A stretch of 25,906 nucleotides of DNA. It comes from a virus. The notes beneath the pieces were generated by a model. That model ran no database searches. It worked only from the letters and a program-made list of their open reading frames with translations, and was not told the DNA's origin. The stretch spans positions 1-25,906 of the IMG/VR virus record IMGVR_UViG_3300017991_001369. One strand, written 5' to 3'. The translations under genes and the position numbers were made by a program. Below, piece after piece: positions 7,295 through 16,377 of this stretch (positions are counted from its first letter, which is position 1; each line of letters starts with the position of its first letter).

Positions 7295-10200
7295 CGACTC
7301 CCTCGACTTCCAATCCGTACAGAACAGTCTTGCTTGGGGCGAGATCGTCGGCGTCCGCGCTTCTAGCCTGAGAACTAAGTTCGATGGCGATGTGCCTGTC
7401 AGAACTGGACATATCTGTCAGCGAACGTCCCGCAAATCGAGCCATCGCAACGCCAGTAGCGGGGCCAAACGGAGTTCTGCTGGAAACCATATCCAGGGTT
7501 GTCTGCGACGAATTCGCGTCATGCACAAAGCCGGTGCCCCTATCTCGCCGCATGGCATTGGGCCTCGGGCTTGTGTCGTTGTTGTAATACTCCCGCAGGA
7601 TAAGCGTAGTGGAGGTTTCGGTTGGGCGGTAAGCGACTGACACTGACCGGTCTTGCTGTGAGTCCCCGCCCCGGGTATTGCCGTCGTTGTTCAACTCCAT
7701 TGAGCCGGTGCGAAGCGTCCAGGGGACGGTGGCTCGCGAGTAAACGACAACTTCTGCGGGAGGATTACCCTGTTGTTCGAGAGTAGAGGGAACCCTGGCG
7801 ACACTGTAGCCTAGCGCATTATCTGCCGGATTGCCGGTTGGGGATGGCTCGATAATCAGCGGTTCGTTCGCGATGAAGACTCCAAAAATGTCAATGCCGC
7901 CATAGCCGTAGCCGCCGTCGATAATCTGAATTTGCGTAACCTTGCCTTTTCTGACAATTGCCTGGAACTTCGCAGTTCCACTACCGTTCAGCGTACTGAC
8001 CGATACGGCGGGTGGATCGACATAACCACTGCCACCGTACTGGACAACAACTTGCACAATGTCCCGAAACGCTGTGTCCCGCAGCCCTTCCAAGCGATGG
8101 AGGTGGCCGTCAATCGAGGCGTAGAGGGTCTTATCCGGCTCCAATTCGTCCCGAAAGTCAGTAGCGCAAGTGAGCGCAGTGGGGTAAGTTTCTGTCCACC
8201 AAACCTTGTTGCGTATGTGGTAGCAAAGGGCGAGGTCGGGGTATTCGCGGGTAGTGTCATTGGTTACCACAAATACCCGCAGTATTGCAGATTGTGCATC
8301 GACCTTCAGGAAGAACGCATCTCTGTATTGGAGTTGCAGAAGGTTGTCATCGAAGAAGTTGCGGATAGGCTCGCTAAGTGTCTCGATGGCACCGCCCGGG
8401 GTCATGCTGTAGACCCCTCGCTCATCAACGGCATAGAGCAAATCGTCATAGATGTCCCAGGCGTTTTGGGACAACGCACCGCGATGAGCGACGAGATTGA
8501 TGGTCGCGTCGATTGAGGGGTCAGTGTTATAGGTCAGGCTATAGCAATGACTGTTCTGCATTGCCAGCAGGAGATGCCCAAACGGAACTAATGCCGTCAA
8601 GTAGTCGGTAGCCCGCAAGTTGGTCTGGATGGGCAATTCGTTCACATCTGGGCAAGACTCAAATTCGTCGTATTCAGAGAAAAAGATTGTGTTCGCGTCT
8701 TTGCCTGAACTGGAAACTCCGTACCAAAGCCTGTCTTGCCAAGCAACGGCCACACCCATATCGGAACGGGGAATTCCAAACCGGAAAGCATTCACCGCAC
8801 CATTCGGTAGAACTACGGGCAACGCCGCATAGTTAGAGCGATTGGGGTCAAAAAGTTCTTCGTCAGATAACTCATCTCGTCCACCGTTGCTGATGGTGAT
8901 GTTGCCATCGTTGATCTCGCCGTACACATCAGTGCGATAGTAGACGAGTGATTGGTCTGCGGACGTTCGGAAGAACTCCACATAATCGGCGCGGCTCGGC
9001 GGGATAACCCCGTCCAACGTCCAGTTGAGGCGGCTGGCCCTCCCGCTTCCGTTAGCGTCGGCCTCGACGGAGGCGAACGGCGACAGGTCTGAGTAGGTAA
9101 CCGGCCTTGTCATATCCCGGATGGTGCATGGCTTATCGGTGCCCGGTGACAGCAGGGGTCGTTCCAGTGTGAGAATGTTGCCTTGGACGCTCTTGATTCT
9201 CGCCATGTGTTCGATATTTTCTGCGTCCGTAATCTGCATTCCCGGCTTGATGCCGGTTGCGTCAGACACAGTGATTCTTCGCGAATTGTCGAGCGGATTG
9301 CTGGTGGTGTAGGTGGGCCTCGATACCACTGTTCTGCTGTAATCAGCAAACCGATAGGCGCATTCATAAGAACCCTGCATCGTTCCCCGCAGAACAGGGA
9401 TCAGTTTCGCAGGGGTAACATCGGTGTATAAGACGGTGTCGCTAGCAAAACCGTCGCCGCCATCCAAGATGGCAACCGAGGTCACCGTCCCACCGCTGAC
9501 GGTAGCCCCGAGCCGCAGGCCATACCCACTGCCGCCCCTGAACAGTATTTGAGGCTCGCGGTAGTAATCTCTGCCGCCACTCAAAATCGTCACACTACCG
9601 ATGCGTTCGCCTGCGACTGACGCTGCCAGTTGCACTGTGGTGAACTTCCAAACGTCGCTGTTTGTAAATCCGTTTCCGACTGCGTTTGGGTCAGTAAGGA
9701 ACGGTGGTGCTTTTTGCCGCAGACGAACGTAGCCGACTTCGTTCGCGGCAGTCCAACCGCTGCCAGAAATCACCACCTTGGGGGCGTCTTCTGCGGGGCT
9801 TGTGATGACAGCACCCGGCATAAGCAGTGAGCCAGCAGTGCCCGCCGTATCAACCTCTTCCGCTTGCAGATAAAAGTCGGTGTATGAGGCTTCCACATCG
9901 GTGCCGCCGCGAACTTCGTTGAACCAGCCAGCCGCATTCCGAAAGTATTTCCTGCTCCCGGTAACTCCAAATATCCAAGTGGAGTCTAGTCTGCCGCCTC
10001 GATCTACAACCGTATAACCCGCAGCATTGAACTGGTAAAAGCGAATGGCAAACTTGGCACCTTTTTCGAGGAAACTGCCGGGGTTGATGACTTCAATTGT
10101 GCCTGCTGCTATCCCAATAGTGTCGTTGTTCGCAGCATCGCGGAAATCAACAATGGGCTGGGCCAAGTTATACCCGTTCGGTTGATCTGTTCCCACATGG

Positions 10201-12017
10201 CCCTTGCCCCACCATCTGGTGTATGAATCCTGTACGGTTGATGATAGTTGGTAAAGATTGTCTCCATTGTCATTCCTTACAGTATCGGTTGTTAGCAATC
10301 TGCGGTCTTGGCCGCTCTGCGGTGTGTATCGGTTGCCCCAAGCAATCCCCAGCGTAAGGTCGGGGCGACCGTCCGTATATTTTTCCTCGTCTATTTTGTG
10401 ACTTCCGAGAGTCCAAGATTCGGGGCAGGGTGCGAGGTAAATGCGAATGACCGGCAACTGTGATTCCGCCTCTAGGGCATACGCTGAACCGTCAACCTTT
10501 CTTGCGGGTTCCATCGTAATGTCGGCGTAAGGGCGATCATTGTCATCAAACTGTACTAACGCATTCTTGACTGTCCAGTTAGAAAAATTAGTCAGCCCGT
10601 TTTCTGGCCCCGTCAGGGCGTAATAGGAAATGTATGTGTAATCGGGGAAATAGTAATCCCCAGCGATGCGAATGGCCCGGTTGTTGCCTAGCCAATCATC
10701 GGGAGTTACGCCAATAGTTATCTGCTGGCTTTTAGCAAATATGTAGTTGTATGCCGACGCCCCAAGACCCCAAAACTTGTCGCGATTCGCATACCACATA
10801 TATGTGAATCGGGTTGGTATGTTGTTGATTGGGGGGGTGTATGTGTTCTCAAAGTAGTCGTTGCTGGTGTACCAACCCGACCGCTTGTACCCAAACTTCA
10901 CCGGAGTCGCGGTGTTGATGATGTTCGTAGTGAACACTGAATCAGTCGCGAAACCGGCGGGGTCTACGTTGCCGGTTTTGTACGATGCCGACAGTGGCGC
11001 GAACTTGAACTGCGCGAAGGCGTCTGTCTGCACAACTGCGTTATTGGCTTCGTAGTGCAGCGGGATAAGGGCAGTGTACACTCCGGTTACGGGCGAAAAC
11101 GAAACGTCAACGCCAAATGTGGTCAAGCCTTCGCGATATGCGATCTGCGGGGCTTGGCCTGGGTCATGGAACCCATGTGTACTGCCAGCCGAATAAGAAC
11201 CATTGAAGTCATTTGAGAGTTGCCCACCGTCGCTTTCGCGAAACCCATAGACTGCGGGGCTTTGCTCTAAATTTCCAATCGCGGAAAATCCGACGCCCAG
11301 TTGTTCGTCGCTGACTGCGATTTCGGGGACTTCGCGGTAGTTGCTACCGCCATCGACAATATCAATTGCGACGATAGACCCACCTTGAACGACGGCCTTG
11401 AGTTTTGCAGGACGGTCTGGGTCGCCGCCTGACACAGTGATCTTCGGCGGGGTGTAGTAAGAAGTGCCGCTGTTGACAACATCTACGCGCTCAATGAACC
11501 ATCCATCCCCACTTGGAGTCACCGTTGGGGCAACCGTAGGGGCAGCCAGACCCATCGGGACTGCCTGAGCGGTGTTGTCAACTATGGTGATCGGCGGTAT
11601 GTCGTTTCCGAAAAACACATAGATGCTGCCATGCCGGTCTTCGCAGAATGAAGGGCGACCTTGGGGCGTTTGCGTTGTGCTGTAAACAGACAAATCGACT
11701 GATGATGTTAACGGCCCAGCATCAACGCGGAATCTTCTGAACAGCCGGTATCCGCTTGCGGTGTCGCCTGACTCGTCCGTAAGGTTTGCTGAAGGCCGGA
11801 ACGAATAAAGAATGTCGAACTCGTTCGGCCCCCGCGATTGGCGGTACACCGCTTCGTATGTTTCGCCGTAAGTGGTGTACTTGGGGGTCAAGCCGGGGCG
11901 GGGGGTCAGTTCTCCCAAGTTGCGGATTTGCAGGTTGTTCTGCACCCGCATCACACCAGGGGGAAGCGAGAACTGGCTTGCCGCAGTAACAAGACCCTTC
12001 CAATCGCTGGTCTTCAT
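7281..12017 (-). CDS. Tail nozzle protein (tail tubular protein B-like), unusually large (1578 aa)
   Basis: The N-terminus (SLPPGVMRVQNNLQIRNLGE followed by L-T-P-R-P-G) is typical of podovirus nozzle proteins of the T7 gp12 type. The propeller-like part is at about 1045-1290, with AWQDRLWYGVSSSG, IFFSEYDEFE, LLLAMQNSHCYSLTY and a W-W-T-E-T-Y-P strand. A large insertion separates these ends and holds three copies of a G-G-x-x-Y-x-x-P / G-x-V-x-x-I-x-I-x-D-G-G module (about 174-236, 802-860, 1320-1380) and one D-A-T-G-I module (about 911-955). T7 gp12 has 794 residues, so this protein is roughly double. The start lies 3 bases after the adaptor gene's stop. It should form the distal end of the short tail, joined to the adaptor and carrying fibres. 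Confidence 0.88.
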   Translation of the reverse strand: MKTSDWKGLVTAASQFSLPPGVMRVQNNLQIRNLGELTPRPGLTPKYTTYGETYEAVYRQSRGPNEFDILYSFRPSANLTDESGDTASGYRLFRRFRVDAGPLTSSVDLSVYSTTQTPQGRPSFCEDRHGSIYVFFGNDIPPITIVDNTAQAVPMGLAAPTVAPTVTPSGDGWFIERVDVVNSGTSYYTPPKITVSGGDPDRPAKLKAVVQGGSIVAIDIVDGGSNYREVPEIAVSDEQLGVGFSAIGNLEQSPAVYGFRESDGGQLSNDFNGSYSAGSTHGFHDPGQAPQIAYREGLTTFGVDVSFSPVTGVYTALIPLHYEANNAVVQTDAFAQFKFAPLSASYKTGNVDPAGFATDSVFTTNIINTATPVKFGYKRSGWYTSNDYFENTYTPPINNIPTRFTYMWYANRDKFWGLGASAYNYIFAKSQQITIGVTPDDWLGNNRAIRIAGDYYFPDYTYISYYALTGPENGLTNFSNWTVKNALVQFDDNDRPYADITMEPARKVDGSAYALEAESQLPVIRIYLAPCPESWTLGSHKIDEEKYTDGRPDLTLGIAWGNRYTPQSGQDRRLLTTDTVRNDNGDNLYQLSSTVQDSYTRWWGKGHVGTDQPNGYNLAQPIVDFRDAANNDTIGIAAGTIEVINPGSFLEKGAKFAIRFYQFNAAGYTVVDRGGRLDSTWIFGVTGSRKYFRNAAGWFNEVRGGTDVEASYTDFYLQAEEVDTAGTAGSLLMPGAVITSPAEDAPKVVISGSGWTAANEVGYVRLRQKAPPFLTDPNAVGNGFTNSDVWKFTTVQLAASVAGERIGSVTILSGGRDYYREPQILFRGGSGYGLRLGATVSGGTVTSVAILDGGDGFASDTVLYTDVTPAKLIPVLRGTMQGSYECAYRFADYSRTVVSRPTYTTSNPLDNSRRITVSDATGIKPGMQITDAENIEHMARIKSVQGNILTLERPLLSPGTDKPCTIRDMTRPVTYSDLSPFASVEADANGSGRASRLNWTLDGVIPPSRADYVEFFRTSADQSLVYYRTDVYGEINDGNITISNGGRDELSDEELFDPNRSNYAALPVVLPNGAVNAFRFGIPRSDMGVAVAWQDRLWYGVSSSGKDANTIFFSEYDEFESCPDVNELPIQTNLRATDYLTALVPFGHLLLAMQNSHCYSLTYNTDPSIDATINLVAHRGALSQNAWDIYDDLLYAVDERGVYSMTPGGAIETLSEPIRNFFDDNLLQLQYRDAFFLKVDAQSAILRVFVVTNDTTREYPDLALCYHIRNKVWWTETYPTALTCATDFRDELEPDKTLYASIDGHLHRLEGLRDTAFRDIVQVVVQYGGSGYVDPPAVSVSTLNGSGTAKFQAIVRKGKVTQIQIIDGGYGYGGIDIFGVFIANEPLIIEPSPTGNPADNALGYSVARVPSTLEQQGNPPAEVVVYSRATVPWTLRTGSMELNNDGNTRGGDSQQDRSVSVAYRPTETSTTLILREYYNNDTSPRPNAMRRDRGTGFVHDANSSQTTLDMVSSRTPFGPATGVAMARFAGRSLTDMSSSDRHIAIELSSQARSADADDLAPSKTVLYGLEVEGVDANS

Positions 12018-12020
12018 GGA

Positions 12021-13160
12021 TCACTCTTGGTCGGGCAGTTGAGACGAATAGTAGCCCATCGTTCGCGGAGTGGGATAGCCGATGGGGCTTGGCTGTCCGC
12101 TCAAGGGGGACACAACGTCCCGCTCCATCGCCAGCCGCAGATCGCGATTGAACAACTGCACCACATCTGCCCCAGGCTTCCCGGCAAGCCTCGCGTACCA
12201 CATCTCCGCTGCCGAAAGAACAGCGGTGTACATCTGCGGGCTACAGTCGATCTTGTCTGTGATGGTGTATTTTAATTGCAAATTGAACCCGTATGTCAGC
12301 CCCGGGGGCTTGAAATACAAAGTAGTGGCACTCACAACCTCTGTGATCTCCGCTTCGTCTTGAAAGGGGGTTAGTGACCCGAGCGGTTCGGGGTAATCGG
12401 TGTCAGTGCCTAATCGAATAATGCTGCCCACCATATCAGGACTCATGGCATCTTGGTTGCTGGCACCTTGTAAACCAGAATGTCCGAATAGGGTGGTGGC
12501 AAACTGTGGTTCATAGCCGATGTACTTAATCATCTTCGGCTGGTAACGGTAGGTGTAGTGAATCACCGTCGAGTTGGTAGGAACTCCAACGAAACGCACT
12601 TGGTAGCGGTCAGGGTTCACATCTGACCGCATAATGGTGTAGTAGAAGGGTTCGCCAGACCCCCGAGTGTTCACCTCAAGACGTTGCCATTCCTGCGGCG
12701 TTATGTAGCAGTGCAGCGTACCGACTGTGTCGGTGACTAAGGCGTCGATGTCTTTGAGGTCGGGCGGCAGATCGTAGTAAGTCTGTACCAATACCGGTAC
12801 AGTCGAACCGTCTTTTTTGGCGGCAGTATCCAGGGTTATCTGGGTGCCGTTGATGGAGGTGACGCGAACGGGGTGAGAAAAGTATTCCGGGGAGATTTCC
12901 AGCATCCTGCCGACCACAATGCCTGTTGCGTCAGCCACAAAGATGGTAGCGTTGCCGTTAGTAATGGTGGCGGTGGTGGAAATCTGCTGCGTAACGAATG
13001 ACCCGGTCTTGGTGTGCCATAGCCAGTTCTTGGCATGGAGAACTTCCCGCGCCCCATGAATGACTGCTTTGGTGATAGCAGTATGCTGCCCGTCTTGGGC
13101 ACCGCCGCCAGTAGCCGTAAGCAGATAATCGGCAACGTCTTGAGCGGTGTGGATAATCAT
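12021..13160 (-). CDS. Head-tail adaptor (tail tubular protein A-like), with an inserted beta domain (379 aa)
   Basis: The N-terminal part (DVADYLLTATGGGA, then KAVIHGAREVLHAKNWLWH) has the helical layout of podovirus adaptors such as T7 gp11, where aromatic W-x-W-H residues follow a long helix. A beta module at about 66-114 (TIFVADATGIVVG and TSINGTQITL) is inserted, followed by Y-Y-D-L-P-P-D-L and a second beta region with YQVRFVGVPTNST. A C-terminal helix holds AAEMWYARLAGKPGAD and FNRDLRLAMERD. T7 gp11 has 196 residues, so this version is enlarged. It should bind beneath the portal and above the nozzle. The start overlaps the stop of the 182-aa gene (ATGA), with AAGG 4 bases upstream; spacing is short but the coupling supports it. 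Confidence 0.85.
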   Translation of the reverse strand: MIIHTAQDVADYLLTATGGGAQDGQHTAITKAVIHGAREVLHAKNWLWHTKTGSFVTQQISTTATITNGNATIFVADATGIVVGRMLEISPEYFSHPVRVTSINGTQITLDTAAKKDGSTVPVLVQTYYDLPPDLKDIDALVTDTVGTLHCYITPQEWQRLEVNTRGSGEPFYYTIMRSDVNPDRYQVRFVGVPTNSTVIHYTYRYQPKMIKYIGYEPQFATTLFGHSGLQGASNQDAMSPDMVGSIIRLGTDTDYPEPLGSLTPFQDEAEITEVVSATTLYFKPPGLTYGFNLQLKYTITDKIDCSPQMYTAVLSAAEMWYARLAGKPGADVVQLFNRDLRLAMERDVVSPLSGQPSPIGYPTPRTMGYYSSQLPDQE

Positions 13161-13705
13161 GTTGCCTTGTTTCGCTTGTGGCGGGGCGCATGTTTCTCAA
13201 CGATCATTTCTCGCAACTCACCTTCTTTCCTTCCCGGGTGTGCCTTCTTGTATTTCTTCAGGGCTTTCTGCATGAGCCTTTCAGAAAGTGGCACTGGTGG
13301 CGGCGGGGGTATTGGCTCGGCAGTGTGTTCGACAATGCCGGTGACATTGAGGTTCCGCTGCTGGGCTACCTTTTTGATGTCGCTGGCCGAGTCAATCCAG
13401 GCAGCCGGGTCGGCTGGGCCTCGCTTGTCGGCCAAGCCGGATTGGTAGTATTTCCCAGAAGTGTTAATGCCAGCCTGCTTGGCGGCATTAAGAATCCTCT
13501 TCCTGTTGGCTGGCGATAGTTCGCTCATCCACTCCCCGTTGTACCGTCCTTGCATTACGGCTCGGTCTGTTCCTCGCACCCCGGGAGGTGCCTGCAAGGC
13601 GCACATTTCTGCGAACATCTCGGATTGGCCTTGCTGGATCATCTTGAGAAAGTGATCGACTGCTGCCTTTCCGGCTTCTCTGACGCTGGTTGGTACTGCT
13701 GGCAT
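13157..13705 (-). CDS. Hypothetical protein between portal and tail adaptor (182 aa)
   Basis: The protein starts MPAVPTSVREAGKAAVDHF and seems mostly helical to about residue 125. A proline run (PIPPPPPVP, about 131-139) links to a basic C-terminal helix (LMQKALKKYKKAHPGRKEGE) and a final R-H-K-R-N-K tail. No family is recognised. Its first 218 bases lie inside the 3' part of the HNH nuclease frame. A GAAGGG element is about 20 bases upstream, further than usual for a ribosome site, and the frame is closed by TGA not far above the ATG, so no earlier ATG exists. Its place between portal and adaptor suggests a head-completion or packaging role, which is inference. Confidence 0.75.
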   Translation of the reverse strand: MPAVPTSVREAGKAAVDHFLKMIQQGQSEMFAEMCALQAPPGVRGTDRAVMQGRYNGEWMSELSPANRKRILNAAKQAGINTSGKYYQSGLADKRGPADPAAWIDSASDIKKVAQQRNLNVTGIVEHTAEPIPPPPPVPLSERLMQKALKKYKKAHPGRKEGELREMIVEKHAPRHKRNKAT

Positions 13706-13967
13706 GGCGGCTAAGGTATTGCATGGCCCTTCGGGCAGAAGGAAGCGAATCTCCGATCATCCCCAATCCGGTATTGCATTTCTGACACAGCACCCCGCGT
13801 ATCAGTCCGGTCTTATGGCAGTGATCCACATGGGTCGCCTGCCTGGAACGACAGATAGGGCATACACCTTTGGTTTTGCGTTTCAAGCGGTCAAACTGCG
13901 AAATCGTCAACCCATATCGTTGCTTCAGATTAGATGCCCGCTTGCGAAGGCGTTTGTCTGAAGACAT
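13488..13967 (-). CDS. HNH nuclease of the phage recombination endonuclease VII family
   Basis: Residues 20-88 show the endonuclease VII pattern: Y-G-L-T-I-S-Q-F, C36-x2-C39, the VDHCHKTGLIRGVLC core with D48-H49 and H51, C61-x2-C64-N65, then a helix (SARRAMQYLSRH). The four cysteines should bind a structural zinc; the DH/H/N residues form the metal-dependent active site. Such enzymes resolve branched DNA during phage packaging or act as free-standing homing nucleases. The domain ends at residue 88, almost exactly where the next gene begins at 13705. The remaining 71 residues are Arg/Ser-rich and look like an out-of-frame reading of that gene. There is no clear Shine-Dalgarno before the ATG, which lies 9 bases after the portal stop. 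Confidence 0.82.
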   Translation of the reverse strand: MSSDKRLRKRASNLKQRYGLTISQFDRLKRKTKGVCPICRSRQATHVDHCHKTGLIRGVLCQKCNTGLGMIGDSLPSARRAMQYLSRHASSTNQRQRSRKGSSRSLSQDDPARPIRDVRRNVRLAGTSRGARNRPSRNARTVQRGVDERTIASQQEEDS

Positions 13968-13976
13968 AGGTGAGTT

Positions 13977-16070
13977 TTATTGAGGGGGCGGCTGCAACTC
14001 ACTTGGTATCTGGTCTGCGGGCGGCGGCTCCATGCCTTCTGGTAAAGGCAACTCTTCTAACGGTGGGCCACCCGCCCCCGCCGCCGCCTGCTCTGGCGGG
14101 GGGGACAGCCCGGGCGGCGCGGCTGGGGGCGTAGGCGGCGGGAGTGGTGGAGGAGGCGGCAGCAAGTACGGGGTGGCGTCAATGTCCAACGAGTCAGCCC
14201 AATCGTTGATAAGGGCATTCATCGGATCGACGAACCCTGACATAGCAAGCGGTTGCAGAAGCGGGCCAAGCGTTTGGACGGCCATCTGCATCTGCTCAAC
14301 GCGAGTAGCCTTGTTTGGCTTGCGGGCAGAACCAGCCTCAACGCGATACAAGAAGTCTCTAGTTAGGCTAACAATGTCCATGTTGCCTACGCTCTTATCC
14401 CAGGCAGCGGAGGCTAGGGGGCCAAGGACAGGGACAACGTCTTCGCCCGTCAACAGCCACCGGCAGGCAAGGGCTTCTCGGCGGGCCAGAAGACTCATGC
14501 AGTCCTCGACCTCGTTCGCCATGTTGTCGGGCCTAATCGAAATGTTCTCTTGCTTTATTTGCGCCTCTGCTGCACTTCTGTACTGTGCCCTGGTAAGCCC
14601 ATAAGCCAGTTCTGACAAGCCGGTGCGTTTGTCGAAAAGGTCGAATACGGCTTGGATAATGTCGTAGAGGTCTTTGTTGACCTGGGGCATTTGGAATACA
14701 GACAGCACATCTTGGACAGATCGCCCAAGCATTTCACTCAATTCGACAATCTTGAACCCACCCTGCGTAGGTGCCAGGATTTGGTCTTTGAGGTCTTGGT
14801 CGGCGGCTTTCGATACGCCAACCATCGTTTCGCAAGAAGTGGCAACGCGGGTAGCCAGAAACGACATAGCCCAATTCAGAAACCGCAATTCAGGAATCGC
14901 GGGGCGTATGTGGCTAATCGGCCAAGCGTAGTTAGGCTTGGTGTGGAACGACAGCATGGTGAACGGCCAGCCCCTCGGGTCGGCGTAGTAGGGGATGGGC
15001 CATGCTGCCCTAACTAGCAGACTGTCGGGGATACCCGATTCTTCGCCAACTGGTTCATCGAGAACCTCTGGCGGGATATTCAGCGGGTATTCGACGCCTT
15101 CGCAGATAACCAGATAGACGTAATCGCCCAACGTATCGAACACACCCTTGTTTTCTTTGGGTGCGTCCATGAGCCGGTCGCCAGCCCCGCACTTCGACCA
15201 CACCTTATAGATTGTGACGAGGTCGTTCGTCTGGCCTTTGTCCCTTTTGTTGCGGCCCCTGCGCGGCTCGCTGTCGCACTTAATGGTGGTCGAGGAGTTC
15301 AGGTGCTTCTTGAGGTCGGCTTCTGGAACACCGTACTCCAGGGCGACTTCCCGCAGCGGGCGAACCTGTCGCCGCGCACACCACAACATATCGTCCATGT
15401 TGTCAAAATCGGGATCAATCAACAGGTTGTCTACGGTGTCATAGAAAGACCCGATCATTCTCACTGGAGGGGTGCTGCCGTTACCCGAAGTTTCCAGCGT
15501 CAACAACTCTGTCCAGAAGACCCCGGCACCCTTGACCAGTGCTTCGTTGCAGACCTTGCGGGCCTGCGTCTTCAGGTCTAACTCAACAGGAGTCCAGTTG
15601 AGATACGCCTGCATCAATTCGGCAGCAACCCGCCTGTCCATCTTGGAATCTTGCTGTTGCTGCAATACCGTCATGATCTGCTGCTGCTGGGGCGTAACAG
15701 CCTGCGGATTCATGGGGTCGGGAGGCGGCACACCGAGGACTACGGGGTCAATCTCGGGATGCTCCATCACCGTCACCGTCCTAACGGGATTGCGGTGATA
15801 GATTACTGAGCCGAAGATTTCGACTAACTCAAATACCTTATTTACTTGCATACGGAAGGCGGGCGGCGAAATGCTCGCGTTGTACCCGCGCTCGCCGCGC
15901 GAATACTGATCCTTCCACATGAAGTTGTGTTCACCGTCAAAGAAGTTTGCGGCTTCTTTGGCGTCTTCCGTAAAAGGCTTTTTGTACTTGATCGCGGCTT
16001 CGATCTTCTTGATCCAAGTCGAGACGATCTGCCTTAGCGGATTACTTGGCGGCAACTTGCTCGCGGGCAC
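13977..16070 (-). CDS. Portal protein with GTG start and proline-rich C-terminal tail (697 aa)
   Basis: The portal forms the dodecameric ring at the capsid vertex through which DNA is packaged and ejected. Features typical of podovirus portals: an N-terminal helical region (WIKKIEAAIKYKKPFTEDAK), G-E-H-N-F-M-W-K, a wing domain with VWSKCGAGDRLM, and a stem/crown region with FQMPQVNKDLYDIIQAVFDL and ARREALACRWLL. A Gln-rich loop (QQQQIMTVLQQQQ) lies near residues 125-140. The last 62 residues contain about 26 prolines. The start is GTG at 16070, supported by GGAGG 9 bases upstream; no other good start precedes the conserved region. It overlaps the 111-aa gene by 29 bases. Confidence 0.88.
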   Translation of the reverse strand: MPASKLPPSNPLRQIVSTWIKKIEAAIKYKKPFTEDAKEAANFFDGEHNFMWKDQYSRGERGYNASISPPAFRMQVNKVFELVEIFGSVIYHRNPVRTVTVMEHPEIDPVVLGVPPPDPMNPQAVTPQQQQIMTVLQQQQDSKMDRRVAAELMQAYLNWTPVELDLKTQARKVCNEALVKGAGVFWTELLTLETSGNGSTPPVRMIGSFYDTVDNLLIDPDFDNMDDMLWCARRQVRPLREVALEYGVPEADLKKHLNSSTTIKCDSEPRRGRNKRDKGQTNDLVTIYKVWSKCGAGDRLMDAPKENKGVFDTLGDYVYLVICEGVEYPLNIPPEVLDEPVGEESGIPDSLLVRAAWPIPYYADPRGWPFTMLSFHTKPNYAWPISHIRPAIPELRFLNWAMSFLATRVATSCETMVGVSKAADQDLKDQILAPTQGGFKIVELSEMLGRSVQDVLSVFQMPQVNKDLYDIIQAVFDLFDKRTGLSELAYGLTRAQYRSAAEAQIKQENISIRPDNMANEVEDCMSLLARREALACRWLLTGEDVVPVLGPLASAAWDKSVGNMDIVSLTRDFLYRVEAGSARKPNKATRVEQMQMAVQTLGPLLQPLAMSGFVDPMNALINDWADSLDIDATPYLLPPPPPLPPPTPPAAPPGLSPPPEQAAAGAGGPPLEELPLPEGMEPPPADQIPSELQPPPQ

Positions 16071-16377
16071 TGGCTCTTACCTCCGCAGCCTTCTGCTTTT
16101 TCGCCATCGCGTTCTTAGTCGTTTCGGTGAAATCCCATACGCCAAGTTGATCCCAGCCATTGTCGAGTTTGATGCCTGGGTCATCGCGGTGGTGGACGCT
16201 GGGTCGCTCCACCCAGCCCGCAGTGGGAGTAAAAGTAAGAATCTGGATGGTGCTGTCGCCGGGTTCTTTGATAACCCACCCTATACATGGGCTAGAAAAT
16301 GTGTGTTGATCCAGGGAAAAGAGGACAACATCGCCCAGATTTGGCTTGGGCATTCGCCAGTTCGCAGTTTCACTCAT
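16042..16377 (-). CDS. Small conserved phage protein between terminase and portal (111 aa)
   Basis: The N-terminal two thirds look like a compact beta barrel: PNLGDVVLFSLDQ, CIGWVIKE, STIQILTFTPTAGW and a closing L-G-V-W-D-F. This layout (P-x-x-G-D-x-V, a V-x-L/F-T-P strand, a final G-x-W) recurs in small phage proteins encoded beside structural genes; their function is not established. A lysine/alanine-rich helix forms the C-terminus (KKQKAAEVRASAREQ). The start overlaps the end of the terminase by 8 bases, and the stop lies inside the portal start region, so all three are probably translated as a coupled unit. Gene size and context suggest a packaging or head-joining accessory role, which is inference. 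Confidence 0.78.
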   Translation of the reverse strand: MSETANWRMPKPNLGDVVLFSLDQHTFSSPCIGWVIKEPGDSTIQILTFTPTAGWVERPSVHHRDDPGIKLDNGWDQLGVWDFTETTKNAMAKKQKAAEVRASAREQVAAK

